DNA from: Cotesia glomerata
Taxonomy: Eukaryota > Arthropoda > Insecta > Hymenoptera > Braconidae
NCBI RefSeq assembly: GCF_020080835.1
Contig: NC_058165.1
Span: 20,160,643-20,224,642 of the forward strand
Length of the DNA: 64,000 nucleotides
Direction: 5' to 3'
The notes beneath the pieces were generated by a model. It searched no databases, was not told where the DNA came from, and was given only the letters and a program-made list of their open reading frames with translations. The position numbers were made by a program, and so were the translations under genes. The first letter of the stretch is position 1. Every line of letters begins with the position of its first letter. Shown here piece after piece: positions 1 through 10,812 of the stretch.

Positions 1-45
1 TAAACAACCGAAATAAAAGCGTTGCCAAATCACGGACAGGTTACT

Positions 46-1202
46 ACCCGTGCAAAAAAATTTGTTTCATTATGAATTTTATTGTGAATTTGATAATGAA
101 ATTCAGATTTTGAAACAAATATGAGTTTGATAATGAATTAGCTATAAAAATCCTCTAATTTCCTATTGCAGCTGAATCTAACAGCTAACCAACAGCTGAA
201 ATCTAATAATTTAATGGGTTATTTTAAAAACTTACTTGTCAGTTTAAACAAGTGATAAGTACATTATAAAAATCGTATATTTCCAGCTTTGAAGAAGATT
301 CAAAATTGTTGAATCTAAAGAAATTAAGACAACGAAGAGGCGTAATTCATGATGAATCTGATGATAATAAATCTATTTAAAAAAATTATTTGTGACTCTT
401 ATGTAAGCGTTAACAAGATTTAAAATTTATTTTTAAAAATATATATCTATTGTTTACAGTTCGTTGTTTGTGCTATTACAAAAAAATTTATTTATTGAAT
501 AATTTAAAAAGCAATAAACTAAAAAATATATTTCATTCTGCATTATTAAATTAAGTTTATTTATTTATTTATTTATTTATGATAATTATTTATGATTTAT
601 AATAAACTTATTATGAATCAAGTATTAAGGTGAGATCAAATTAATATAAAATTTATAACCTTTTTATGATAAATTTATTATGAATCAAATATTAATTTTA
701 AATGGTTCCATGATTTTTGTTGATTACTGTTAAATTAGTAATACATTTCCTCTAAGTTAAATAAAATATTTTTTTTTTTTTTTGAAATTTCGAGGGTAAA
801 ACAAAAATACAATTATAAAATAAAACATATTTATCTTATAATTAATTCAATATGACTCTCGTACTAAATTGATAATCATTATCATCAAATTCATCATGAA
901 TTACTCCTCTTCGTTGTCTTAATTTCTTTAGATTCAACAATTTTGAATCTTCTTCAAAGCTGGAAATATACGATTTTTATAATGTACTTATCACTTGTTT
1001 AAAGTGACAAGTAAGTTTTTAAAAATAACCCATTAAATTATTAGATTTCAGCTGTTGGTTAGCTGTTAGATTCAGCTGCAATAGAAAATTAGAGGATTTT
1101 TATAGCTAATTCATTATCAAACTCATATTTGTTTCAAAATCTGAATTTCATTATCAAATTCACAATGAAATTCATAACGAAACAAATTTTTTTTGCACGG
1201 GT
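46..1202. mobile_element. Foldback / long-TIR element (~325 bp arms)
   Basis: The segment 46 to about 370 reappears as its reverse complement at about 880-1202, with few mismatches, around a ~500 bp AT-rich loop containing a (TTTA)n run near 555-585. The tips read ACCCGTGC and GCACGGGT. There is no coding potential. This is the shape of a non-autonomous foldback or MITE-like DNA element; the superfamily cannot be named from the sequence. Confidence 0.8.
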
Positions 1203-1395
1203 AACAGCTGATTTACAACAGTCAAATTAATTTTTGTATTTAACTATATTTTTTTTTTAATTTTCAAAATTTCAACGATTAATGCCTCATATACTATTTA
1301 TTTTTTAATTTTAGGAATTTTTATGGGTTTTGTATTTTAGTTTATTGAAAATTTACTACTGCAGTTGTTATGACTCAACTGGAGCGAAAGGACTT

Positions 1396-1853
1396 CCTTA
1401 AGAGACTAAGAAAAATTTAGTAGCGGGTGTATCTTTATCGTAAATTAGGTTTGATATTTTTTAACGATAGTTATTTATGATTTAAATAATTGAGAGAGAA
1501 AGGAAAATTTTGTGACGAGCATATTATTATTTTTAAAGGAATTTTTATAGTTTAATTTGGTAAAATCAGAAAGGTCGAGATAAGAATTAGTGCCTAGGTT
1601 TTATATATTTTTTAGAAAATTTTTTATTTAAAGTTTTTGGAGGAGTTTTTAATAGTTTTCGCTTCTATAAATTTCTTCGGTCACATTTGCCAATTAAATT
1701 ATTCGTAATCGATCCTGTGATAGCACTATTATTTTTAAAATTTATTTAAAAAGTACCCAAAGTATTAGTGTGATTAATATAAAAAAATCATTAAAGTTTT
1801 CTTATTCATAATTCGTAAATCTCGGCAGTCGCATAGCGACTGCAGGTTGCTAG
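1396..1853 (+). mobile_element. Helitron 3' part
   Basis: This block is nearly identical to about 61252-61700 and ends in a perfect hairpin (GCAGTCGC/GCGACTGC, 1825-1843) followed by GGTTGCTAG and then T. A hairpin a few bases before CTRR, inserted 5' to T, is the Helitron 3' signature. The 5' TC end is not present here, so the copy is truncated. No Rep/helicase ORF is visible, so it is non-autonomous. Confidence 0.72.
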
Positions 1854-2750
1854 TTACTTTTAAATTAAATAGAAAAATTGTCAGTGCTAATTTAAGTGTA
1901 ATAAATACTGATAAAATTATCTTAATGTAAATTTGTTTTGTCGCAAAATAGGTTTTGAATGGCAACGATAGTTGAGGCTGTCACATAAGGACAAGATTTA
2001 ATGTGACAGTACTGCACGTAACTATTACGCACTTTTCGAGTTATTTGCTAGTTTATACGCGACAAGCTTTTCATTTTTGTAATTGCCACTAAGTTGAGAA
2101 AAGAGCAAAAAGTACCGACGATTGCTGTTTCTCCACTCACTTTTATGTCCCTTCGCTTGTTTTTGCGGTAATTAGTCTCGGGATTTATATTAAGGCGTTA
2201 AATTTTTCCAAGAGAGAAATTTTTTAATTTTTAAGGAAACTGGAAAAATTTCATAAAATTAGTGATAAAAAATTTCAATAAAATTAATAATATATAAATT
2301 AATAATTTCTTCCATATTAATCGATATTTTTTGTGAAAATTAAGTTAGCCGACATGTAAAAATTTTCATAGATTCTTTTCTTAAAAAATTATTAGCAAAA
2401 AAGTAAAAAAAAAAAAAATTCATTTGTAAAAAATTTATAAAATTTTAAGTGCAATTTTTAAAAAATATTTTTTTTTTGTTATAATATATAGAAGAAAAAA
2501 AAAATTAAAAAATTTTATATTTTAAATTTCTTTAAATTTTACTTTTTTTTGGTCGAAGAATTTTTATTTGGAAATAAAAAAAATGTCCAAATTATTTTTA
2601 GTTTATTTATATAAATATTGATTTTTTTTTAATTTTGGTGGACCTTTAAATCGGGCCGAAGAACTTTGATTCTCTCAAAATCAATTTACAAAAATATTAA
2701 TTCAGCTTTTTTGTAAATCATATGAAGTTATTCAGATCCCAGTGAATGTA
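1854..2750. other. AT-rich intergenic stretch, no gene
   Basis: No ORF, RNA gene or recognised repeat is visible. There is one short hairpin (GCTGTCACAT ... ATGTGACAGT, about 1977-2010) just after the Helitron end. Otherwise it is low-complexity A/T sequence. Confidence 0.6.
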
Positions 2751-2817
2751 GTTAAAATAAATAAATGATTCAGGTTCTTATGGATCAGTTCTTTTTATGT
2801 TAATTTTATTTTTCAAC

Positions 2818-2858
2818 TCCGCGACGTTTCGCCATGGATCATGGCTTCTTCAGGCATC
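2818..2858 (-). ncRNA. Hammerhead ribozyme motif (copy 1)
   Basis: On the minus strand, from 2853 down to 2823, the order is the core CTGAAGA, a perfect 6-bp stem II (GCCATG/CATGGC, loop ATC), GAAA, then a palindromic ACGT as a minimal stem III and the cleavage triplet GTC. This matches the minimal type I hammerheads described in Penelope-like elements. Stem I is short (about 3 bp visible), so monomer activity would be weak. Confidence 0.72.
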
Positions 2859-2967
2859 TATTACATACAAATATAATTATGCATTAGCATGTTTTAACAT
2901 AACATATTTCTACAATTTTTAAACCACAGGAAAATCTTTTAGAAATTTTTTCAAAAATTATTCCAAG

Positions 2968-3388
2968 ATCCACAGATTCGGTAGAATCTGGCGCCAAGTT
3001 CCGTTCAAATCTGTTGTAAACGGAGCGCCGGACTACCGTCTGTGTTTACTGTAAGCAGAACGGTATTTTGAGGTTGCAAAATTTTATTTAATTCTACGGT
3101 ACTTTTTTTTCCTAAATTGTATATTATACCAGTAATTCATACTTTATTTGACTGTTATTAATTAATTATATTCACTTATAACAATTAATCTACTTGAAAT
3201 TATTAAATTTAATCAGCACAAACTATAGCAACGCAAAAATTTCGATCCTGACTTTTTTTCGATGGGCAAAGTGATCTGCTACAGACTAAATAATTCGAGA
3301 ATGCATAGTAATCCTTCATTAGATGGGACACTACAGTTGATAATAGATATTTCAAAGCTTGCGTCTACACCCGCCAGGGTGCGCTGGA
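2968..3388 (+). repeat. Partial arm of the palindrome-bearing MITE
   Basis: This begins ATCCACAGATTCGG and matches the first ~420 bp of the full copy that follows immediately. It stops exactly where that copy starts (3389), after GCGCTGGA, so the second copy probably inserted into or replaced the rest of this one, leaving a partial head-to-tail pair. Confidence 0.8.
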
Positions 3389-4398
3389 ATCCACAGATTC
3401 GGTAGAATCTGGCGCCAAGTTCCGTTCAAATCCGTTGTAAACGGAGCGCCAGACTACCGTCTGTGTTTACTGTAAGCAGAACGGTATTTTGAGGTTGCAA
3501 AATTTTATTTAATTCTACGGTACTTTTTTTTCCTAAATTGTATATTATAACAGTAATTCATACTTTATTTGACTGTTATTAATTGATTATATTCACTTAT
3601 AACAATTAATCTACTTGAAATTATTAAATTTAATCAGCACAAACTATAGCAACGCAAAAATTTCGATCCTGACTTTTTCTCGATGGGCAAAGTGATCTGC
3701 CACAGACTAAATAATTCGAGAATGCATAGTAATCCTTCATTAGATGGGACACTACAGTTAAAAATAGATATTTCACAGCTTGCATCTACACCCGCCAGGG
3801 TGCGCTGGAATTATTTTTACATAAACTGTAGTTTCAAGGGGATAGTTTGCTATAAAAAATGCAACCAACGCGAGATTTAATTAAGTTGGTACCAATTGTA
3901 AATTTTATTATAATTACAAAAATACTAAAATCCAAACAAAAACAGTTTCACTGTAAAAAATCGCGCCAAGTCCACGTTCATAAGACTATTAAGAAAAAAA
4001 TTTGTTTTTCTTTACAAAAATATATAAAATAAAAATTAAAAATCCAAGTAACCGATATGATTGTTTATGATTTTCGGAAATTAAAAAATTTTGTTATAAA
4101 TTTAAAAATTAAGAAAACAATTTTGGAACGTACTTGGTGTGCGTCATTGTGTATTTCAATTTTTTAAATTTTGCAATCGCGCACACTAAATACGTTCCAA
4201 ACTTTTTTTAATTTTTAAATTTGTAACAAAATTTTTTTTAATTTCCGTAAATCATAAACAATCATATCGATTACTTGGATTTTTAATTTTTTTATTTTAT
4301 ATATTTTTGTAAAGAAAAAAATAAATTTTTTTCCTTTATAATCTTATGAACGTGGACTTGGCGCGATTTTTTTACAGTGAAACTGTTTTTGTTCGGAT
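3389..4398 (+). mobile_element. Palindrome-bearing MITE, full copy (~1.0 kb)
   Basis: There are two modules. A ~540 bp arm begins ATCCACAGATTCGG, with a 7-bp hairpin at the tip (CAGATTC/GAATCTG). A near-perfect ~470 bp palindrome follows, running from TCCAAACAAAAACAG to CTGTTTTTGTTCGGAT (3930-4398). Every full copy in the window has the same junction, so this is one composite family. The tips are ATCC...GGAT. No consistent target duplication was found and there is no coding capacity. Confidence 0.82.
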
Positions 4399-4940
4399 TC
4401 TTATTACGAAATTTGATTTTATTAATAATTATTTATCATAAAGTTTTATTTGAGCTGTATAATTGACGAATTTGAGGAAATAGTTTTATAATTATTATCT
4501 TTACAAATAATAATTATTTCTGGTCATATGGTTGATGTCATGTCATCTATGTTATTTATTTACCATATGACCAACCTCATTTTTAAATGTAATGCTAAAA
4601 TGTTTGACGTTTATGTTAATAATTAATTATTCAAAGTATTGTTTTACTTAATTTATATGGTTTAAATGATCTTAATAATTTTTGAAAAGTTTGTTGTAAT
4701 TTTCTAAATTAAATTTTGAATTTTTTTAGAAATTTAAAAAAAAAATTTTTTCAGGAATTTTTTTAAAAAATTTTTCTTTGAAAAATTTTTTGAAAGGTTT
4801 TTGGAGTAATTTGAAATTTCGTAATAAGAATCTTGGAATAATTTTTGAAAAAATTTCTAAAAGATTTTCCTGTGGTTTAAGAATTGTAAAAATATCTTAT
4901 GTTAAAACATGCTAATGCATAATTATATTTGTATGTAATA

Positions 4941-4981
4941 GATGCCTGAAGAAGCCATGATCCATGGCGAAACGTCGCGGG
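4941..4981 (+). ncRNA. Hammerhead ribozyme motif (copy 2)
   Basis: CTGAAGA lies at 4946-4952, stem II GCCATG/CATGGC at 4954-4968, GAAA at 4969-4972, and palindromic ACGT plus the GTC cleavage triplet end at 4976. It is inverted relative to the motif at 2818-2858. All conserved core positions (CUGANGA, GAAA, NUH) are intact. Confidence 0.75.
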
Positions 4982-5047
4982 ATTGAAAAATAAAATTAAC
5001 ATAAAAAGAACTGATCCATAAGAACTTGAATCATTTATTTATTTTAA

Positions 5048-5896
5048 CTTTTTTGTAAATTTTTAGAAAATTAAAAAATTAAAACTCCAAATATTTCATT
5101 AAATTTTCTGATATTTTATCTCTTAAAAAAATTTAATCAAAATTTTGTATTCTAAAATAAGAAAAAAATTTTTTTGAAAAATTTCTAATGACGTTTCTTC
5201 AACAAGCTTGCATCTGTCCATGACAAATTTCGCACTCGTGACAAAAAATAAAAACCTAAAGATCGGTTACAGTGTCGAGTAAAATACTGCTTCCTGTTTG
5301 AGAGCCTTCAAACACTCATTGGCAGCTCACTAGACATTATTATGCTCTAAACCGAAAAGTATTTTCATTGTTATTATTATTATCGAGGATAAGTATTCTC
5401 AGAGACAGTTCAGAACTTGTATGGAGTGCAAAGTATTGACTATTGAGGGAGTAAAGGCAGCTCATTCATACTTCATGAATGGTCAATGGTCAATACTCAC
5501 GTCCAGAGGACCGGGGGAGGGGGAGGGGCCACTTCCCGTCGAGAATGGGGATATTATTCTTCAAGTGACTTTGTAGTGGAATTTCATTGACTATTTGAGG
5601 GATTTGATGCGCTAGTCAATTCAAAGTTCCTACTCTGAGAATCTAAACATAAAATGCTTTTACATTCATGAGTTTTAAGTCTCTTCCAAGTAAAATTACT
5701 CAATTGAATTATTTTATTTATAAATTTTATTAGCTTCGTCGTATATGTATAAGCAACGGAATCTTAAACCCGATTAAATTGAAACTTTGCACACTTATCA
5801 AGGACCGATTACAATACAGTCATTTTATAAGTTTGTTTCATTATCCTGAACAGGATCAACAAATTCAGAGTTTTTTATTGAATTAAATATAATATA
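5048..5896. other. Low-copy intergenic DNA
   Basis: This stretch is more balanced in composition than its surroundings and has no second copy in the window. It includes a purine run (GGGGGAGGGGGAGGGG, about 5512-5528) and overlapping TCAATGGTCAATACTC words. No ORF over about 40 codons and no RNA gene is seen. It is probably host intergenic or regulatory sequence. Confidence 0.45.
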
Positions 5897-6036
5897 ATCC
5901 ACAGATTCGGTAGAATCTGGCGCCAAGTTCCGTTCAAATCTGCTGTAAACGGAGCGCCAGACTACTGACTGTGTTTACTGTAAGCAGAACGGTATTTTGA
6001 GGTTGCAAAATTTTATTTAATTCTACGGTACTTTTT
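5897..6036 (+). repeat. Truncated arm of the palindrome-bearing MITE
   Basis: The first ~140 bp of the ATCCACAGATTCGG arm is cut off where the AACTTCCCGC element begins (6037). The remainder does not resume on the far side of that element. Confidence 0.8.
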
Positions 6037-6920
6037 AACTTCCCGCTAAGAAAATTGAAAATTTTCAAAAATCGGGAAGTTATTGGTTTTACCCCGTTTT
6101 TCGAAAATCGAGTTTTCATCAGATCTCGACGTTTTGAGGTCCTAGGAAGCTTTCCTGACTATTCCCGCGAGGGTGTCACTATGTCTGTATGTATGTATGT
6201 GTGTGTGTGTGTGTGTGTAAGTATGTAAACCTCTTATAACTTTTGAACGGTTGAACCGATTTCATCGCGGTTGGTGCCATTCGAAAGGGCTTCGCCAAAC
6301 TAAGATTTCCTGTTAATTTGAACCGATTCGGACCGATATATTTTGAAAAATTTGGAGAAATCTAAAAAAAAGTAGGAAAAAAAATTTTTTCTGAAGTGGT
6401 TTTTTTGGGATAACTTTTAAACGGCTCAACCGATCGATTCCAAAAACTAATCAGCTCTCAACCTTGAAAAACCACGTCGATCGCCGCCAATCCGGTCAAA
6501 ATCGGTTGATTCGTTCGAGAGATATCGTGAACGAAAGAAAACAGAAAAAAGTGTTTTTTCAGAGTTACTCGGAAATTTCTTGTTTGACCAATTGAAACTT
6601 AGAAATTATTTATAAGGCTTAAAAAACTACGTAGAATGCCGCCAACCGCGTAAAAATCGGTTTATTCATTCAAAAGTTATTGCGGTTTAAAAATTCAAAA
6701 AATAGTGTCATATCAAATCTCTATCAGACTTTTGAGCTCGAAGAGCTTTAAAGCATAGGAAAGTAATATCTTTGAGCTCGGAGAGCTCAAAATAACCCAT
6801 AAATTGTATTTTTGAGCTCGAAGAGCTCAAAAACGTCATTGGTGCAATTTTAAGCGCCTAAGTATGGAATTAGCGGGAAGTTGCAGGGATGGCCTTCAGG
6901 GTCAACCGTTTTCCTAATTT
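6037..6920 (+). mobile_element. AACTTCCCGC-family repeat, copy 1
   Basis: This starts AACTTCCCGCTAAG, with an adjacent inverted CGGGAAGTT, and ends GCGGGAAGTTGCAGGG ... CCGTTTTCCTAA. It carries a (GT)n run (about 6197-6218) and several TTTGAGCTCGAAGAGCTC-type palindromes (about 6733-6830). Related copies lie at 14894-16080 (+), 32705-33568 (-) and 44077-44983 (-). It is non-coding and of unknown class. Confidence 0.78.
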
Positions 6921-7605
6921 TTTTTTTACGATTTACTTTTATATACATTTTTCCCGCTAATAAAAACAAAAGACTCTCATTTTTCATTCATTTGTTTTTA
7001 ATACGATTTTCTTTCGTTTTCTTTCGTCAATGACATATTCCCTTCGTTTTTATTACATAACCTTAATATTTGATTGATTTAACGTCATTTAAAAAAAGTT
7101 TAAGAAAGAAGCTAATTATGTCTGGTGAACTAAGTGTTGAAAATTTATATTTATATGCTGATCGTGTGTTCCCGCATGAAAAAACTATATATGGCTGAAC
7201 ATATATGGAAAGTTATATGGGGAATATGTGATCATATATAGCGGAAAAATTATATATATGAAATAATAAATGTTTTGTTAATATAATGAAGATATATTTG
7301 ATTCAATATAAGTTCAAATATATTAGTGCCGTATATTACTTAGTATATGTTATAAAATATACTATTATTATATAAAAATTACTTATATAGAAAACTATAT
7401 AATAGATAAATATATTTTTCGTAAAATATATGTTGAGATAGATTATTACTGTATACTTTCATTTATAAAATTTCAATTTTATGGAAATATATATTATTTT
7501 ATTATAAAATACCATACATAATACCAGATATTTATCATATGTTGAAATAGGTCAAAACGGAAAGATTAATAAAAAAAAAAAAAAAAATTAATAGTTTGTC
7601 GTATA
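6921..7605. repeat. Helitron-associated fragment plus AT-rich tract
   Basis: The part from about 6925 to 7171 is duplicated at 55085-55311 and holds a short conserved reading frame (7118-7198). From about 7172 the sequence switches to TATAT-rich DNA with no counterpart at 55 kb, suggesting another insertion. Nothing else is recognised. Confidence 0.5.
7118..7198 (+). pseudogene. Short conserved ORF fragment inside a repeat
   Basis: The ATG frame encodes 26 aa. Its first 18 codons are identical, except one Glu/Lys change, to an ATG frame at 55257-55343, and then the two copies diverge. Upstream sequence is also shared. The peptide has no motif I recognise. It could be the first exon of a host gene captured by a Helitron, or simply a conserved repeat segment. 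Confidence 0.3.
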
Positions 7606-8075
7606 AGGTAAAAGCCCCAATTATTGACGCTATAAGAGACAAAGTTATGATTTCATTTTTTTTAAGCAATCAAATATAAATATCGTTGAATTTTGTTTGT
7701 GGTAATGTCTTAAGTAATGTTTTAACTAATCAATTTCTTTTTTTAAAATGATAATCAGTGATATTTACTAATTAATTTTAAATAATTAAATAGATAATCT
7801 GGATACACCAATTATTGACGGGTTAAAAAACTGATTGATCTAAATATTGACGTACCGTAACCCCAATTATTGACGCCCCTACTGCGCATGCGTCGAATCA
7901 TTTGGTTATATTTTTATTTATCAAAACTTGATATAAAGTAATCAATATTATTAAAGTTAATTAATAATAATTTCTATGAATGATTAATTATTATTAAAAA
8001 TATAACAATTTATTCAGAAACTTATTTAACACCAAAACACGCCGAGTTATTTGACAGTTAAAAGCCTTGTATATA
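7606..8075 (+). mobile_element. AGGTAAAAG TA-element, truncated copy
   Basis: This starts after TA with AGGTAAAAGCCCCAATTATT and carries the internal oligomer CCAATTATTGACG two further times, but stops at 8075 where a palindrome-bearing MITE begins. The far half of the element is missing after that MITE. Full relatives are at 55897-56864 and 59998-60972. Confidence 0.75.
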
Positions 8076-9125
8076 ATCCGAACAAAAACAGTTTCACTGT
8101 AAAAAAGTCGCGCCAAGTCCACGTTCATAAGACTATTAGGAAAAAAAAATTTTTTTTTTCTTTAAAAAAAGATACAAAATAAAAAAATTAAAAAATCCAA
8201 GTAACCGATATGATTGTTTTTGATTTTCGGAAATTAAAAAAAATTTTATTGTAAATTTAAAAATTAAAAAAAAAATTTTAGAACGTATTTAGTGTGCGTG
8301 GTTGCAAAATATTTTACTTTTAATGAAATTCGTAAAATCTATTTACTAGGACTTTAAAAAAATTGAAATAGACAATGACGCACACCAAGTAGGTTCTAAA
8401 ATTTTTTGTTTAATTTTTAAATTTACAATAAAATTTTTTAATTTCCGAAAATCAAAACAATCATATCGGTTACTTGGATTTTTAATTTTTAATTTTGTAT
8501 CTTTTTAAAGAAAAAAATTTTTTTCCTAATAGTCTTATGAACGTGGACTTGGCGCGACTTTTTACAGTGAAACTGTTTTTGTTCGGATTTTAGTATTTTT
8601 GTAATTATAATGAAAATTTACAATTGATAACAACTTAAATCTCGTGTTGACTGCATTTTTACTGCAAACTATCCCCTTGAAGCTACAGTTTATGTAGATA
8701 TAATTCCAGTGCACCCTGGCGGCCGTAAATGTAAGCTGTGAATTACTTTTTTTAACTGTAGTTGCGTATCTATAGGAGGATTACTACACATTTTTATTTT
8801 ATCTAGTCTGTGGCGCTGACCTTTCTCCATAAAAAAAAAAGTCAGGATCGAAATTTGTGAGCGAGCTATAGTATGTGCTGATAAAATTTAATAATTTCAA
8901 GTAAATAAATTGTTATAAGTGAATATAATTAATTAATACGGTGAAGTAAATTATGAATTACTGTTATGATAAACAAATTGGATAAAAAAAGTACCGTAGA
9001 ATTAAATAAAATTTCGCAACCTCAAAAAACCGTTCTGCTTACAGTAAATACAGTCGGTAGTCTGGCGCTCCGTTTACAACGGATTTGAACGGAACTTGGC
9101 GCCAGATTCTACCGAATCTGTGGAT
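8076..9125 (-). mobile_element. Palindrome-bearing MITE, full copy
   Basis: Inverted orientation: the palindrome module comes first (ATCCGAACAAAAACAG at 8076, closing about 8588) and then the arm, ending CCGAATCTGTGGAT at 9125. The length is 1050 bp. It abuts a truncated AGGTAAAAG element on the left. Confidence 0.83.
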
Positions 9126-9175
9126 ACAAATACACGTATATTGTACGCCACGCGAAGCGGGCGGGTAACGGCTAG
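9126..9175 (+). mobile_element. Helitron 3' terminus (second type)
   Basis: CGCGAAGCGGGCGGGTAACGGCTAG followed by T is a GC-rich hairpin and CTAG end shared with 57135 and, less exactly, 42063. Most of the element body upstream has been replaced by the MITE. Confidence 0.6.
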
Positions 9176-9716
9176 TTAAATATACAAAATAACTCATTAA
9201 ATAAATTAGGTTTATCGCTGAATTCTAATCTATTTCGAATTACTTCGAAAATTTATCATAATAAATAAACTATTCTAGAAAAGCATATGATAGATTAAAA
9301 AGGCACAAATTCAAGTCAACGCCTTTCCAATTATACTAAATTTAGTTTACAAAACTCATTTTATTATGTAAATACGCCAAAGACATAATTTTCCTTATTC
9401 TCTTAATTATATAGATAAGTTCGTTCTTTTTATTAGAAATTAGTTCTTGGTTTTGGCGACAGGTGGCTACGCCTTCTCGCTATCAGAAAGATCTTACCAA
9501 GGATACATATAAAGACAAAAACTTTCTTCAATCATTAAAATGAATTTTTTCAACAAAAAAATCCTTAATATTATTCTCATGAAGATTTCAGAATATAAAA
9601 AATTAAGAAAGTACAAATTTAAGTCATCACCTTTTTAATTATTCTAAATTTAATTTAAAAAAACTCATTTTATTATATAAATACACGTGTCACAAAATTT
9701 CGCTTATTCTCTTAAT
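9176..9716 (-). mobile_element. Two Helitron 5'-end fragments
   Basis: Read on the minus strand, 9417 downward begins TCTATATAATTAAGAG and matches the 5' ends near 19451 and 61705. A second, more diverged 5' end starts near 9716. Both lack a 3' terminus and appear as decayed tandem heads. Confidence 0.55.
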
Positions 9717-10812
9717 AATATAAATTATTTTTAAGAAATTCAATTGAAAATTTTAATGAATTTATTTTTATAAATTTTTCTTGCTGTAATTAATTACAAA
9801 AATAAAAAAAATTGCAAATTTTTTTGTGAAAAGAAGAAATTGTACGGCTTTCAATCAGCCAAGAAGTTTAAAGTGAAGGCTTAAAACTTCATCGAGCTCC
9901 GCCTCCACAAAAAGAGACCAAAAAAAAATGGAAAATAATGGATTGAATAATTAAAAAAAATGTTAAGTGCAGGCTGAGGCCGTCAGCTGACTCTGCAAGA
10001 TAAATCGATTCTTTTCACCGTTCCAAGTAACTTTATATATTTTATTTGTCTACATATTCATATATAGTGTAAGGCCCAACACCTACCGGTAATGTAACGA
10101 CCGAGAGTAAAGTGAAGTATTATAAAAGAGCATCGGTATTAAGAATCAAGAGAAGCGTCACCGGTTGACGTAGAAAGGGTTAGAGGTTAATTGCTACTTC
10201 TTCACTGTCTCACGTACGCTCCACACCAGAAACACACAATAATTTATTTTATTATAATGTATTCTCAAAATATTTGTTTTTTTAACGGCTCTAAACCCAC
10301 AAGGAAAATAATCTTTGCCTTTCGGTTTCGTTTCTTAAGTTATTTTTTTGTTTTATTTCCTCTCGAGGCTTTAGTGTGGGTGTCAAAATTAAAATAGGTA
10401 CCGAAATTTACTTCACAATTGATTAATTTTAGTTGGTTAAATTTTTAAAATTTTTTATTTAATTTCCAGGAACAAATTTTACTTTTTGTGTGAAATTAGA
10501 GGATAAGATTGTTAAGAACACTGAGAGAAAAATTTATTTAAATGAAATGAGACTCGTTTATTATAAAAAAATCTCTTATTTAAATACCACCAACTAATAC
10601 TTATTTGACACAATTAAATGAATTTATTTGAGACAAAGATATGGTTTATTAATTGTATTTATTTAAATGAAATATTTATTTGTTTATAGTAACAAATATT
10701 TCTTTAATACTTTAAAATCATTTATTTCAGTCAAATCAGATTTGTTAACTATAAACAAAAGTGATATTTTAATGTCGATAAAAAAATCATGCTCTGTAAT
10801 ATAGTAAATAAT
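9717..10812. other. Low-copy region with a possible promoter
   Basis: There is no convincing ORF. The 9960-10230 stretch is less AT-rich and holds a TATA-like TATTATAAAAGAGC near 10116-10129. The rest (10400-10800) is TTTATT/AAATAAA-type low complexity. No transcript can be assigned. Confidence 0.35.

Larger units (their letters stand above)
2751..5047. mobile_element. Inverted pair of Penelope-like ends flanking a nested element
   Basis: About 218 bp at 2751-2968 recurs as its reverse complement at about 4832-5047. Each arm contains a hammerhead-ribozyme core of the kind found in terminal repeats of Penelope-like retroelements. Such elements can carry their terminal repeats inverted. Between the arms is no reverse transcriptase or GIY-YIG ORF, only palindromic MITE copies (2968-4398) and AT-rich sequence with a second inverted repeat (about 4395-4413 against 4813-4832). 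It is either a gutted Penelope-like element or a non-autonomous derivative. Confidence 0.65.

Noticed and set aside
3683..3880. 65-aa frame in the MITE arm
   Set aside because: The homologous arms of other copies are broken by stops and indels in this frame, so it is not under coding constraint.
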